Positions 1 through 5,230 are shown, numbered from the stretch's first letter. The stretch is 5,230 nucleotides of DNA from Acidobacteriota bacterium (GCA_013817065.1 JACDDJ010000379.1:1-5230); one strand, 5' to 3'. The notes: generated by a model from the letters alone, not told the origin. Program-made: numbers and translations.

Positions 1-8
1 GGATGGAA

Positions 9-74
9 GTTGGCAGTTGGAAGTTGCCGAGCGAAGCGAGGCGTTGGGAGTTGGGCGTTGGGAGTTGGAAGTTG
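9..74. repeat. Degenerate 7-bp tandem repeat (GTTGGNN), intergenic
   Basis: Heptamers beginning GTTGG recur in strict 7-bp register: GTTGGCA at 9, GTTGGAA at 16, GTTG at 23, then GTTGGGA at 43, GTTGGGC at 50, GTTGGGA at 57, GTTGGAA at 64 and GTTG at 71. A 16-bp interruption (27-42) contains GAGCGAAGCGAG at 29-40, which reads the same backwards (mirror symmetry). The block lies just past the stop codon of the minus-strand fusion gene and continues towards the left window edge, so its full size is unknown. No gene is supported in positions 1-91. The function is unknown; a slippage-derived or mobile short tandem repeat is the simplest reading. Confidence 0.8.
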
Positions 75-91
75 ACCCCCGCGAAGCGCCA

Positions 92-2452
92 TTAAGCGAC
101 CGCTCTGTCCTGCTCGCGCATCAGGTCGCGAAGGTTCACAGCGAGCGTCACCCAATAGATGTTGGCGCCGATCGCGGCGAGGATGATGATTCCCGGCAGG
201 ATGTAGAGCAGCGCGAAGACCATGATGCCGTAGGGCATGGCGGCGCGAGTGGCGACGAAGGAGATGCGCCAGATGATGCGGCTCCACAGGCTCTGCTCGG
301 CCTGGAAGCGGTCACGGGCGACGGCGTGCAGCCGATCCGGCTGACCGTTGGTGATTCGGGCCCTGAGGTAGATGAGCATCGCGAAGGTCACGATCGTGGC
401 GGTGAGTGCCAGCGCGCCGATCCAATAGAAGATTTCGAACCCGGTCTGGTGGACAGCGCCGACGGTGATCCCGACGAAGATCGCGACGTAGTACGAGTAG
501 TCACCGAACGTCTCGATCCAGCAACCGAGGGCTGACTCCTGGTACTTCAGGCGAGCGATCTCGCCGTCGCAGCCGTCGAGGACGCTGGCGGCCAGCGAGA
601 GAAACCCCGCCAGCACACCCGGCCAGTACGATCCGATGCTGAACAGCCAGCCGGAGTAGAAGCCGACTGCGACCAACATCACCGACAACTGGTTGGCCGT
701 GAGCGGCGTCCGGATCAGCGCGACGCTGATCGGCACCGAGATCCTGCGGTTGAACCGGGCGACCTTCGCGTCGGTGTCCTTGTAGCTCGAACGCCGGAGA
801 ATGAATTCAGCGTGCGGCAGGTCCGACGGCTCGACAGCGCGGATCGCCAGCCGGGCCCGTCCAAACGACACATCGTCTCCCGAGGGCCGCGCCGCCGTCG
901 CGATACGGGTGCGGAGAGCATCGGCAAGCGCATCGATGTCGGCCGCATCGCCCGCGGTCAGGCGCACAGCGCCGCTGATCGGCCACTGGTCTCCAGCCGG
1001 CACATCGCGGATCTCGCCAATGCCAGCCGCATGCCCTGCAGCTTCGCTCAACAACGCCGGTGACACGAGCGTCCCGGCACCCACCGCCGTCACCGTCATC
1101 AACGGATCCAGCGACTGCAGCGCCGCCCGCCAACTGGCCGCATCCCGCGCCACGATCACCCTCTCACCGAACTGCCTGACGAACCGCTCAAATTGACGGT
1201 CTTCCGTGGCACGTGGCACGTCGGACGCACCCGGCACGTCACACGTAGCACCCGGCACGTCGCACATAGCACGTGGCACGTGCCACGTGCAGGTGGCGAC
1301 CACAACGCGGGCGTAGCCCGCGCGGAGAGCCGCTCGAATGATCCGTTCGCTTAGAGGAAGCCCGGCGAGCCTGCTGTGCGGCGAGATCCGGACGGATGGA
1401 TCCCGCATCACATAGAGAAGGACCGGACCGGCCGGCGCCGGTGCCACGGTGAGCGCCTCTCCCGTCCGCGCCAACGGACGTCGTGTGCCCCTGGGGTAGA
1501 TGGCGAGCCCGATGCCGGCCCAGAACAATCCGCGGATCCGGCGAACGAGTGCCAGCGCGGCGCCGCCTCCCGCGATCCCAACCGCCGCCACTGCCGCGAG
1601 ACTGGACGCTTCGAGCGCACCCAGGTTTGCCGGGATGAACGCAGAGGCGAAGCTGGCGACGCGAGAGAACGTCTCGACCGTGAGCGCTCCGACGGGCGAG
1701 ATCGCGGTGCCACTGGCCACCAGGATGACCCAGGCCTCGAGCGACATCAGCAAGTACGAGAGGATCGTCGCGGTCATGAGCACGGCGAGGCGTTTCGGAT
1801 GGCTGCGGACCAGCCCAAGCATCTGGCGCTCGACTGACGAGATGAAGCGCGCGATCCGTCCGCCTGCGACAGACGTCCCAAAGCGCCGATCCCATCCCGT
1901 AAACATGGCGTGAACGTAGGTCCCGCGGCCGGCGATGACGATAACGGTGAAGAGAGTCACCACCGCGGCAACGATCGCAAAGGCGCGGAAGACGCGGAAC
2001 CACATCGGCGTGAGCGGCAGCAAGAGGAGAGCGACCGCCGACCCAACCCCCACGATCAACGTCGTCCCGATCATGTAGGCAAGCCGTTCGAGGGCGACGG
2101 CAGCCGTTGCCTCGCGCGCATCGACGCGGTCGTCGAGCAGCACGACCTTCAGCGGTTCGCCGGCGATCCCGCGCAAGGTGAGATAGCTGAACGCCTCAGC
2201 GGCCAGGCGCACGCGCGCCAGACGAAGAAAGCTGACCTGGCGCGGCTGGGGGAAACACCATGCCCAGGCCCACGTGCGCACCAGGTGCCACAGCCCGCTC
2301 AGCAGCAGCGCAAGCGGGATCGCGACTCCAAGACGACGAACGGTGTTGAGCGTGAGCGTGAGGTTGATGTAGTAGAGAGCGGCGGCAAAGAGCAGGACGC
2401 CGATCGTGAGGGCGCCCCAGCGAATGGCGTGAGCGCGTCCGGCGCGCGTCAT
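92..2452 (-). CDS. Fusion protein: flippase-like membrane domain + degenerate nucleotidyltransferase-like domain + CDP-alcohol phosphotransferase (786 aa)
   Basis: Three parts are visible. Residues about 10-325 form a multi-helix LPG_synthase_TM/UPF0104-type domain with the family's GEPLK (98-102) and P-x3-G-x2-E (P274, G278, E281). Residues about 340-530 resemble a nucleotidyltransferase fold: GLPLSERIIRAALRAGYARV starting at G364 aligns with the neighbouring enzyme, but the GxGxR loop and its lysine are absent. Residues about 540-786 are a membrane CDP-alcohol phosphotransferase with D626-x2-D629-G-x2-A-R634, x8, G643-x3-E647-x3-D651; the family normally has Asp where E647 stands. This domain should displace CMP from a CDP-alcohol and pass the phospho-alcohol to an acceptor in the inner membrane. 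ATG at 2452 overlaps the upstream stop (ATGA), with GGAG 11 nt upstream, implying translational coupling. Residues about 388-417 are encoded by a heptamer repeat. The domains are well supported; substrate and acceptor are unknown, and a link to inositol-phosphate lipids is inferred from the neighbour. Confidence 0.9.
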   Translation of the reverse strand: MTRAGRAHAIRWGALTIGVLLFAAALYYINLTLTLNTVRRLGVAIPLALLLSGLWHLVRTWAWAWCFPQPRQVSFLRLARVRLAAEAFSYLTLRGIAGEPLKVVLLDDRVDAREATAAVALERLAYMIGTTLIVGVGSAVALLLLPLTPMWFRVFRAFAIVAAVVTLFTVIVIAGRGTYVHAMFTGWDRRFGTSVAGGRIARFISSVERQMLGLVRSHPKRLAVLMTATILSYLLMSLEAWVILVASGTAISPVGALTVETFSRVASFASAFIPANLGALEASSLAAVAAVGIAGGGAALALVRRIRGLFWAGIGLAIYPRGTRRPLARTGEALTVAPAPAGPVLLYVMRDPSVRISPHSRLAGLPLSERIIRAALRAGYARVVVATCTWHVPRAMCDVPGATCDVPGASDVPRATEDRQFERFVRQFGERVIVARDAASWRAALQSLDPLMTVTAVGAGTLVSPALLSEAAGHAAGIGEIRDVPAGDQWPISGAVRLTAGDAADIDALADALRTRIATAARPSGDDVSFGRARLAIRAVEPSDLPHAEFILRRSSYKDTDAKVARFNRRISVPISVALIRTPLTANQLSVMLVAVGFYSGWLFSIGSYWPGVLAGFLSLAASVLDGCDGEIARLKYQESALGCWIETFGDYSYYVAIFVGITVGAVHQTGFEIFYWIGALALTATIVTFAMLIYLRARITNGQPDRLHAVARDRFQAEQSLWSRIIWRISFVATRAAMPYGIMVFALLYILPGIIILAAIGANIYWVTLAVNLRDLMREQDRAVA
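1203..1290 (-). repeat. In-frame heptamer repeat inside the fusion gene
   Basis: Read on the minus strand, positions 1290 down to 1228 are nine consecutive 7-bp units, each ending GTG (GCACGTG twice, CCACGTG, CTATGTG, CGACGTG, CCGGGTG, CTACGTG, TGACGTG, CCGGGTG). After a 4-bp slip (1227-1224) come CGACGTG, CCACGTG and a partial CCACGGA. Three heptamers make seven codons, so the tract is translated as a 7-residue repeat, CDVPGAT then CDVPGAS then DVPRAT. It falls just after the predicted strand RVVVAT of the nucleotidyltransferase-like domain, a likely loop. The frame stays open throughout. CACGTG palindromes at 1270, 1277 and 1284 combine into a perfect 22-bp palindrome at 1269-1290. Confidence 0.9.
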
Positions 2453-3237
2453 GCTGCGTCAGGCTCCGGGGCAGCGAACAGCGACTCCGCCAACCGCAGG
2501 TCCTCGACGGTGTCGACGTCGCACCAGCTCTCGACGCCGAGATCTGCACCGCGCATCAGGCCGGCTGATGCGAGCCGCTGAACGCCGGCGCTGAGGGTGG
2601 TCTCGCCAACTTCGATGGCTTCCTCGAGCGCATCAAAGAGCGCGGGTGTGAAGAGAAACATCCCGGTATCGAGCGCGTCCCACGTGGTGAGCTGCTTCCC
2701 GATTGCGACGATCCGATCCCCCGCCAGGCGGACCTTGGTCGCCTCCGCGACGATCCCCGGGTCGGTTGTCGTGGTGTCGATCCCCAGCACCGAGTCTGCC
2801 GGGTCGAGGTCGAGCGCGGCCAGCCGCGCGAGAACGCCTGATTCGAACAGGTGGTCCGCCATCAGCAGCATGAACCGTTGTGCGTGGCAGATTTTCCTCG
2901 CCGCAAAAGCAGAGACACCGTTCTCGAGGTTCCAGTCGGGATTGACGATGAACTGGACGGTCACTCCCGGGATCCTGTGGCGCTCGACGATACCGCGGAC
3001 GCGGTCGGCCTGGTAACCAAGGACGATGTTGAGGCGAGTGAGGCCCGCAGCCGCGGCGGTCTCGATCGTGCGAACGATCAGCGGCTGCCCATGGACGGGC
3101 TGTAGCAGTTTGGACTCGCGCTGTGGGTTCTTGAACCTGTCGCCATTGCCTGCAGCGAGGATGACGGCATCCCTGACGGTGACGGACGGAACTGAACTCA
3201 CACGACCTCGAATCCTGACAAAAATGACGAGCTCCAT
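2449..3237 (-). CDS. Sugar/polyol-phosphate nucleotidyltransferase, inositol-1-phosphate cytidylyltransferase-like
   Basis: This is a predicted soluble NTP transferase of up to 262 residues, close to the usual size of this family. The nucleotide-binding loop is LAAGNGDRF (27-35), followed by K43 in SKLLQPVHGQPL. NPDWNLENG (99-107) resembles the substrate loop of inositol-phosphate cytidylyltransferases; MADH (126-129) supplies a probable metal Asp (D128); DTGMF lies at 190-194; and WCDVDTVEDL (238-247) supplies a second acidic pair (D240, D242). It would condense a phosphorylated polyol with CTP, or possibly another NTP, to give the activated donor for the downstream CDP-alcohol phosphotransferase, whose start overlaps this stop by 4 nt. 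The start is uncertain: the ATG at 3237 has no Shine-Dalgarno, whereas GTG at 3201 (250 aa) has GAGG 4 nt upstream and AGGA further up and begins nearer the conserved core. Family assignment is firm; CTP and inositol phosphate as substrates are inference. Confidence 0.88.
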   Translation of the reverse strand: MELVIFVRIRGRVSSVPSVTVRDAVILAAGNGDRFKNPQRESKLLQPVHGQPLIVRTIETAAAAGLTRLNIVLGYQADRVRGIVERHRIPGVTVQFIVNPDWNLENGVSAFAARKICHAQRFMLLMADHLFESGVLARLAALDLDPADSVLGIDTTTTDPGIVAEATKVRLAGDRIVAIGKQLTTWDALDTGMFLFTPALFDALEEAIEVGETTLSAGVQRLASAGLMRGADLGVESWCDVDTVEDLRLAESLFAAPEPDAA

Positions 3238-3291
3238 GGCTTGGACGCGATCGGGGGCCCGGACGTTTCAGGCTACCGATAAAGGCGTCAA

Positions 3292-3308
3292 AGCCAGCGG
3301 ACCTGGCT
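3292..3308 (-). terminator. Weak hairpin in the intergenic gap, possible terminator or attenuator
   Basis: Downstream of the minus-strand flippase-like gene, AGCCAG and CTGGCT form a 6-bp stem around a 5-nt loop, followed on the minus strand only by TTG. A second inverted repeat, ACAGCT-A-AGCTGT, lies at 3314-3326. Neither is followed by a proper U-tract, so strong intrinsic termination is unlikely. They are the only clear structures in the 113-bp gap (3238-3350). No convincing sigma-70 promoter was found there: TTGACG occurs on the minus strand at 3291-3286 but lacks a matching -10. Confidence 0.25.
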
Positions 3309-3350
3309 CACGCACAGCTAAGCTGTCCGAGCGCTATGCAACAGCGATGC

Positions 3351-4343
3351 TCAGCGTTGGACGGATGGGCCGGTTTTGGTGCCTGATCGGACGAGTAAAG
3401 CGCCGCCCGTCAGTGCCCAGACCACCACTCTCGCCTTGCGGATGAGGGAGAAGGCGGCACCCACGGTCTTGTCCATCCCGACGATGACTCCGAACGCCGC
3501 CAGGCCGAATTCAGCGACCCCCAGCTGGAAGGGGACCACCTTGAAAGCGACGATCACCAGTCGGCTCGCCGTCTCGAAGATGAACGACGTCAGCAGCGAC
3601 GGTGGGGAAGGCAGCAGTGCCCATAACGTCAGATGTGTTTCGAGCACGCCGAGCGCGTGGAACCCGACCTCGAGGACGATCGCCGGGACGAGTGCGCCAG
3701 GCCGTCGTGACGCGAACGAGTAGACATCCTGCTCGAGCATCCGCAGTTTCGACACGCGTGACCCCGCCGCTCCGCCCGGGATCCACCGGCTCACCAGCAC
3801 GGGGCGGCGCCAGAGCACGACTAGGCTGACCGCGATCAGCAGCGCCATGCCGGCCACGGCGAGCTCGCTGAACTCGCGGATCTGGGCCGGGACCTCGAAG
3901 GTAAACAGCAGCGCCATGGTTCCGGCCGCGATCATCGCGGCAGTAGCGAGCGTGTAGAGGATGTTCTCGATGGCCAGCGCCGTCAGCGCCGGTTGCCCGG
4001 CCACATGCTGCCGCGCGAACGTGGCTTTCGCCGGTTCGCCGACGAGAGGACCGAGCGGCGTGACGTTCCCGAGCGCATCACCGGCGAGGACGGCCGCGAA
4101 CGCGTCCCGCAGCCGCAGTCGATGTGGCGGTTCGATGCATATGGTCCACGCCGCCGCGCGCACCAGGAAGCGCAGTCCGCCGAGCGCGACGATGACCGGG
4201 AACATCCATCCGACTTTGCGGACGTCGGTCCACGTTGCCTCGATCCCGAGCGTCCACAGAACGCCGACGAGTACGATGAGGCCCCCGACCACGTAGAGCG
4301 CGCTGGACACACGGATCCCGCCGCGCGTCCGCTGTTGAATCAC
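3351..4343 (-). CDS. Flippase-like membrane protein, LPG_synthase_TM / UPF0104 family (330 aa)
   Basis: This polytopic inner-membrane protein has the length typical of stand-alone LPG_synthase_TM (UPF0104) members, often annotated as flippase-like. Hydrophobic segments are evident near residues 14-33, 46-64, 126-148, 160-177, 217-240, 252-272 and 280-296, with a short helix near 304-318. It carries PLGPLVGEPAK (96-106) and P271-x3-G275-x2-E278, both with counterparts in the N-terminal domain of the 786-residue fusion two genes downstream, so the two are paralogues. It has only the membrane part of MprF-like proteins: no aminoacyl-transfer domain is present, so it should not be called a lysyl-phosphatidylglycerol synthase. 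A role in moving or handling a lipid made by the cluster is inferred from context. The start is GTG at 4343, with no Shine-Dalgarno; a minus-strand TATGAT at 4355-4350 would start transcription at about that base. GTG at 4310, after a weak GGCGGG, is the alternative. Confidence 0.87.
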   Translation of the reverse strand: MIQQRTRGGIRVSSALYVVGGLIVLVGVLWTLGIEATWTDVRKVGWMFPVIVALGGLRFLVRAAAWTICIEPPHRLRLRDAFAAVLAGDALGNVTPLGPLVGEPAKATFARQHVAGQPALTALAIENILYTLATAAMIAAGTMALLFTFEVPAQIREFSELAVAGMALLIAVSLVVLWRRPVLVSRWIPGGAAGSRVSKLRMLEQDVYSFASRRPGALVPAIVLEVGFHALGVLETHLTLWALLPSPPSLLTSFIFETASRLVIVAFKVVPFQLGVAEFGLAAFGVIVGMDKTVGAAFSLIRKARVVVWALTGGALLVRSGTKTGPSVQR

Positions 4344-4349
4344 GCCGAC

Positions 4350-4359
4350 ATCATATAAT
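4350..4359. promoter_or_regulatory. Overlapping divergent -10 elements in a 25-bp intergenic region
   Basis: The gap between the two divergent start codons (4344-4368) holds an AT-rich core in an otherwise GC-rich window. On the plus strand TATAAT (4354-4359) is a perfect -10 that predicts initiation near 4366, three bases before ATG at 4369. On the minus strand TATGAT (4355-4350) is a 5/6 -10 that predicts initiation near 4343, the first base of the GTG start. Neither side has a good -35 at 16-18 bp: TTGAAT at 4335-4340 is only 13 bp away. The elements overlap by two bases, so the two polymerases should compete. Confidence 0.55.
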
Positions 4360-4368
4360 CGGCGGGCT

Positions 4369-4968
4369 ATGCTCCCCGCGTACTTACAGACCCCTGCGGC
4401 AGCGATTCTGCTCGTGGGTGGCCTGCTGGCCTGCTTTGCCGGCTATCGCATCTTCCGCGTCGTCCTCGGGATCTACGGCTTCATTCTCGGTGCCCTCCTC
4501 GCCACCAGCATCGTCGGCACGGAACACACGATGTGGACGATCCTCGCGGTGATCGGCGGCGGCCTTGCCGGCGCGCTGGTGTTGATCGGCGCGTATTTCA
4601 TCGGCGTCGCGCTGATCGGCGCCGGGCTCGGCGCGATGCTTGCGAATGTGATCTGGGCCAGCATCGGCGGCGAGCCGCACGTCCTCGTGGTGATCGCGCT
4701 GTCGATTGCCGGCGCGCTGGCGGCGCTTGCGCTGCAGCGCTACGTCATCATCATTGCGACCGCATTCGGCGGCGCTCAGACCGTGGTCGTCGGCGCAGCG
4801 GCGTTGATGGGCAATCGTGCCGCGGCTGAAGCGGCGGCACGTACCGTCTACAGCGTCTACCCGCTCAACCCGCTGCCGGCGACGTCGATGGATGCCGTCG
4901 CTGCGCTCGTGCTTGGCATCGTGGGTGCCCTCGTGCAATTGTTCGTAACGGCTAAAGGAAAGAAGTAG
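4369..4968 (+). CDS. DUF4203-like seven-helix membrane protein (199 aa)
   Basis: This small and very hydrophobic protein has about seven predicted membrane helices (residues roughly 9-25, 29-47, 55-73, 75-93, 104-121, 124-147 and 175-193). The end of helix 1 and the start of helix 2, reading AGYRIFRVVLGIYGFILGAL (24-43), and the Gly/Ala-rich helices resemble the DUF4203 (TM7S3/TMEM198-like) family. No catalytic motif is visible, there is no signal peptide beyond helix 1, and the tail AKGKK is short and basic. Its biochemical role is unknown. ATG at 4369 has only a poor Shine-Dalgarno-like GGCGGG 2 nt upstream, but lies just after a perfect -10, so a nearly leaderless transcript is likely. It ends 11 nt before the OsmC-type gene, whose ribosome-binding site overlaps its stop codon, so the two are probably co-transcribed. 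The family call is by eye and moderately certain; that it is a real membrane protein gene is well supported. Confidence 0.78.
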   Translation: MLPAYLQTPAAAILLVGGLLACFAGYRIFRVVLGIYGFILGALLATSIVGTEHTMWTILAVIGGGLAGALVLIGAYFIGVALIGAGLGAMLANVIWASIGGEPHVLVVIALSIAGALAALALQRYVIIIATAFGGAQTVVVGAAALMGNRAAAEAAARTVYSVYPLNPLPATSMDAVAALVLGIVGALVQLFVTAKGKK

Positions 4969-4971
4969 GAG
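4967..4971 (+). promoter_or_regulatory. Ribosome-binding site AGGAG for the OsmC-family gene
   Basis: AGGAG overlaps the TAG stop (4966-4968) of the upstream membrane-protein gene and lies 8 nt before ATG at 4980. It is the clearest Shine-Dalgarno in the window and fixes the start of the OsmC-family gene. The arrangement supports coupled expression of the pair. Confidence 0.8.
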
Positions 4972-4979
4972 ATATCAGG

Positions 4980-5230
4980 ATGGCAACGTTTTCGAGGTCA
5001 GTGACAGTCGATTGGTCGGGTCCGATCATGGAGGGCAAGGGCATCGCCAGGGCAGGAACCGGTGCGTTCAATCTGCCGGTGACGTTCCCGTCGCGCATCG
5101 GCGAGCCCAACGGCGCGACCAGCCCGGAGGAACTGATGGCGGCATCGCACGCGGCGTGCTTCGCCATGGCGCTGAACGGAACGCTCGGGCGCAGAAACGG
5201 GTCCGCGGCACGCACGGTCATCACTGCGAC
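4980..5230 (+). CDS. osmC: OsmC-family peroxiredoxin, N-terminal part (cut by window edge)
   Basis: The first 83 codons of an OsmC-type thiol peroxidase are present; family members are usually about 140 residues, so roughly the last 40% is missing. The translated start, with DWSGPIMEGKG (11-21), an Arg at 39, then TSPEELMAASHAACFAMAL (47-65), matches the OsmC pattern in which the conserved Arg and Glu (here R39 and E50) surround the peroxidatic Cys (C60). The second, resolving Cys should lie beyond the edge and cannot be checked. Family members are cytoplasmic and reduce organic hydroperoxides and related oxidants, often induced by osmotic or oxidative stress. The pattern is closer to OsmC than to Ohr, though the exact subfamily needs the C-terminus. 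It follows the DUF4203-like gene by 11 nt and has a strong AGGAG, so the two are probably one operon. Confidence 0.88.
   Translation, partial: MATFSRSVTVDWSGPIMEGKGIARAGTGAFNLPVTFPSRIGEPNGATSPEELMAASHAACFAMALNGTLGRRNGSAARTVITA

Noticed and set aside
80..92. Hairpin GCGCTTCGC just after the fusion gene stop as a terminator
   Set aside because: Only a 3-bp stem closes around the loop and there is no following T-run on the minus strand.
17..535. Open plus-strand frame opposite the 3' part of the fusion gene
   Set aside because: It begins inside the heptamer repeat and its translation is Asp/Glu/Gly/Arg-rich low-complexity protein typical of an antisense shadow in GC-rich DNA; the minus strand encodes a clear CDP-alcohol phosphotransferase there.
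1203..1290. CRISPR-like array
   Set aside because: The units are contiguous 7-mers with no spacers, and the region is translated in frame.
1239..2003. Alternative 254-codon minus-strand frame overlapping the fusion gene
   Set aside because: It is Arg-rich with no recognisable domain and lies wholly inside the membrane-domain coding sequence, which carries clear family motifs in the other frame.
92..2452. Lysyl-phosphatidylglycerol synthase (MprF) or a frameshifted pair of genes
   Set aside because: There is no aminoacyl-transfer (GNAT-like) domain, the C-terminus is a CDP-alcohol phosphotransferase, and the frame is continuous from an ATG to a TAA with no internal sign of disruption.
1910..2581. 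Plus-strand frame of 223 codons across the junction of the two minus-strand genes
   Set aside because: Highly charged Asp/Arg/Gln-rich composition, no motif, and antisense to two well-supported genes.
3263..3291. Sigma-70 promoter for the nucleotidyltransferase starting with TTGACG
   Set aside because: No acceptable -10 hexamer is found at 16-18 bp spacing (GAAACG, AAACGT or AACGTC), so only half a promoter is present.
4384..4938. Minus-strand frame antisense to the DUF4203-like gene
   Set aside because: Its translation is rich in Asp, Arg, His and Glu without any domain; the plus frame gives regular membrane helices and a spaced operon partner.

Overview
This is a GC-rich bacterial chromosomal window with long open frames and tight gene packing. 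The organism cannot be fixed from this sequence alone. The GC content and the two 7-bp-period repeat tracts would fit an environmental, Acidobacteria-like genome, but that is a weak inference. No RNA gene, insertion sequence, CRISPR array or prophage signal was seen.

Layout. Positions 1-91 are non-coding and hold a degenerate heptamer repeat (GTTGGNN). A minus-strand cluster follows, transcribed right to left: (i) 4343-3351, a flippase-like membrane protein of the LPG_synthase_TM (UPF0104) type; (ii) 3237-2449, a soluble nucleotidyltransferase resembling inositol-1-phosphate cytidylyltransferases; (iii) 2452-92, a 786-residue fusion of a second flippase-like domain, a degenerate nucleotidyltransferase-like domain and a C-terminal CDP-alcohol phosphotransferase. 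Genes ii and iii overlap by 4 nt (ATGA). A 113-bp gap with two small inverted repeats separates i from ii. On the plus strand are a seven-helix DUF4203-like membrane protein (4369-4968) and the first 83 codons of an OsmC-family peroxiredoxin (4980 to the window edge), probably one operon. The two directions diverge from a 25-bp intergenic region containing a perfect TATAAT.

How the genes may work together. The minus-strand cluster reads as a small polar-lipid module. The stand-alone nucleotidyltransferase would activate a phosphorylated alcohol (a polyol or inositol phosphate is the best guess) to a CDP-alcohol. The C-terminal domain of the fusion would transfer the phospho-alcohol to an acceptor in the membrane. 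The two flippase-like domains could move or present the product. The substrate and the translocation role are inferred. The plus-strand pair looks functionally unrelated (membrane protein of unknown function plus peroxide or thiol stress defence).

Most unusual points: the three-part fusion; the pairing of an apparently active nucleotidyltransferase with a motif-less copy; a Glu in place of the third Asp of the CDP-alcohol transferase signature; an in-frame 7-bp-period repeat translated within the fusion protein; and back-to-back -10 elements that predict leaderless or nearly leaderless transcripts both ways.
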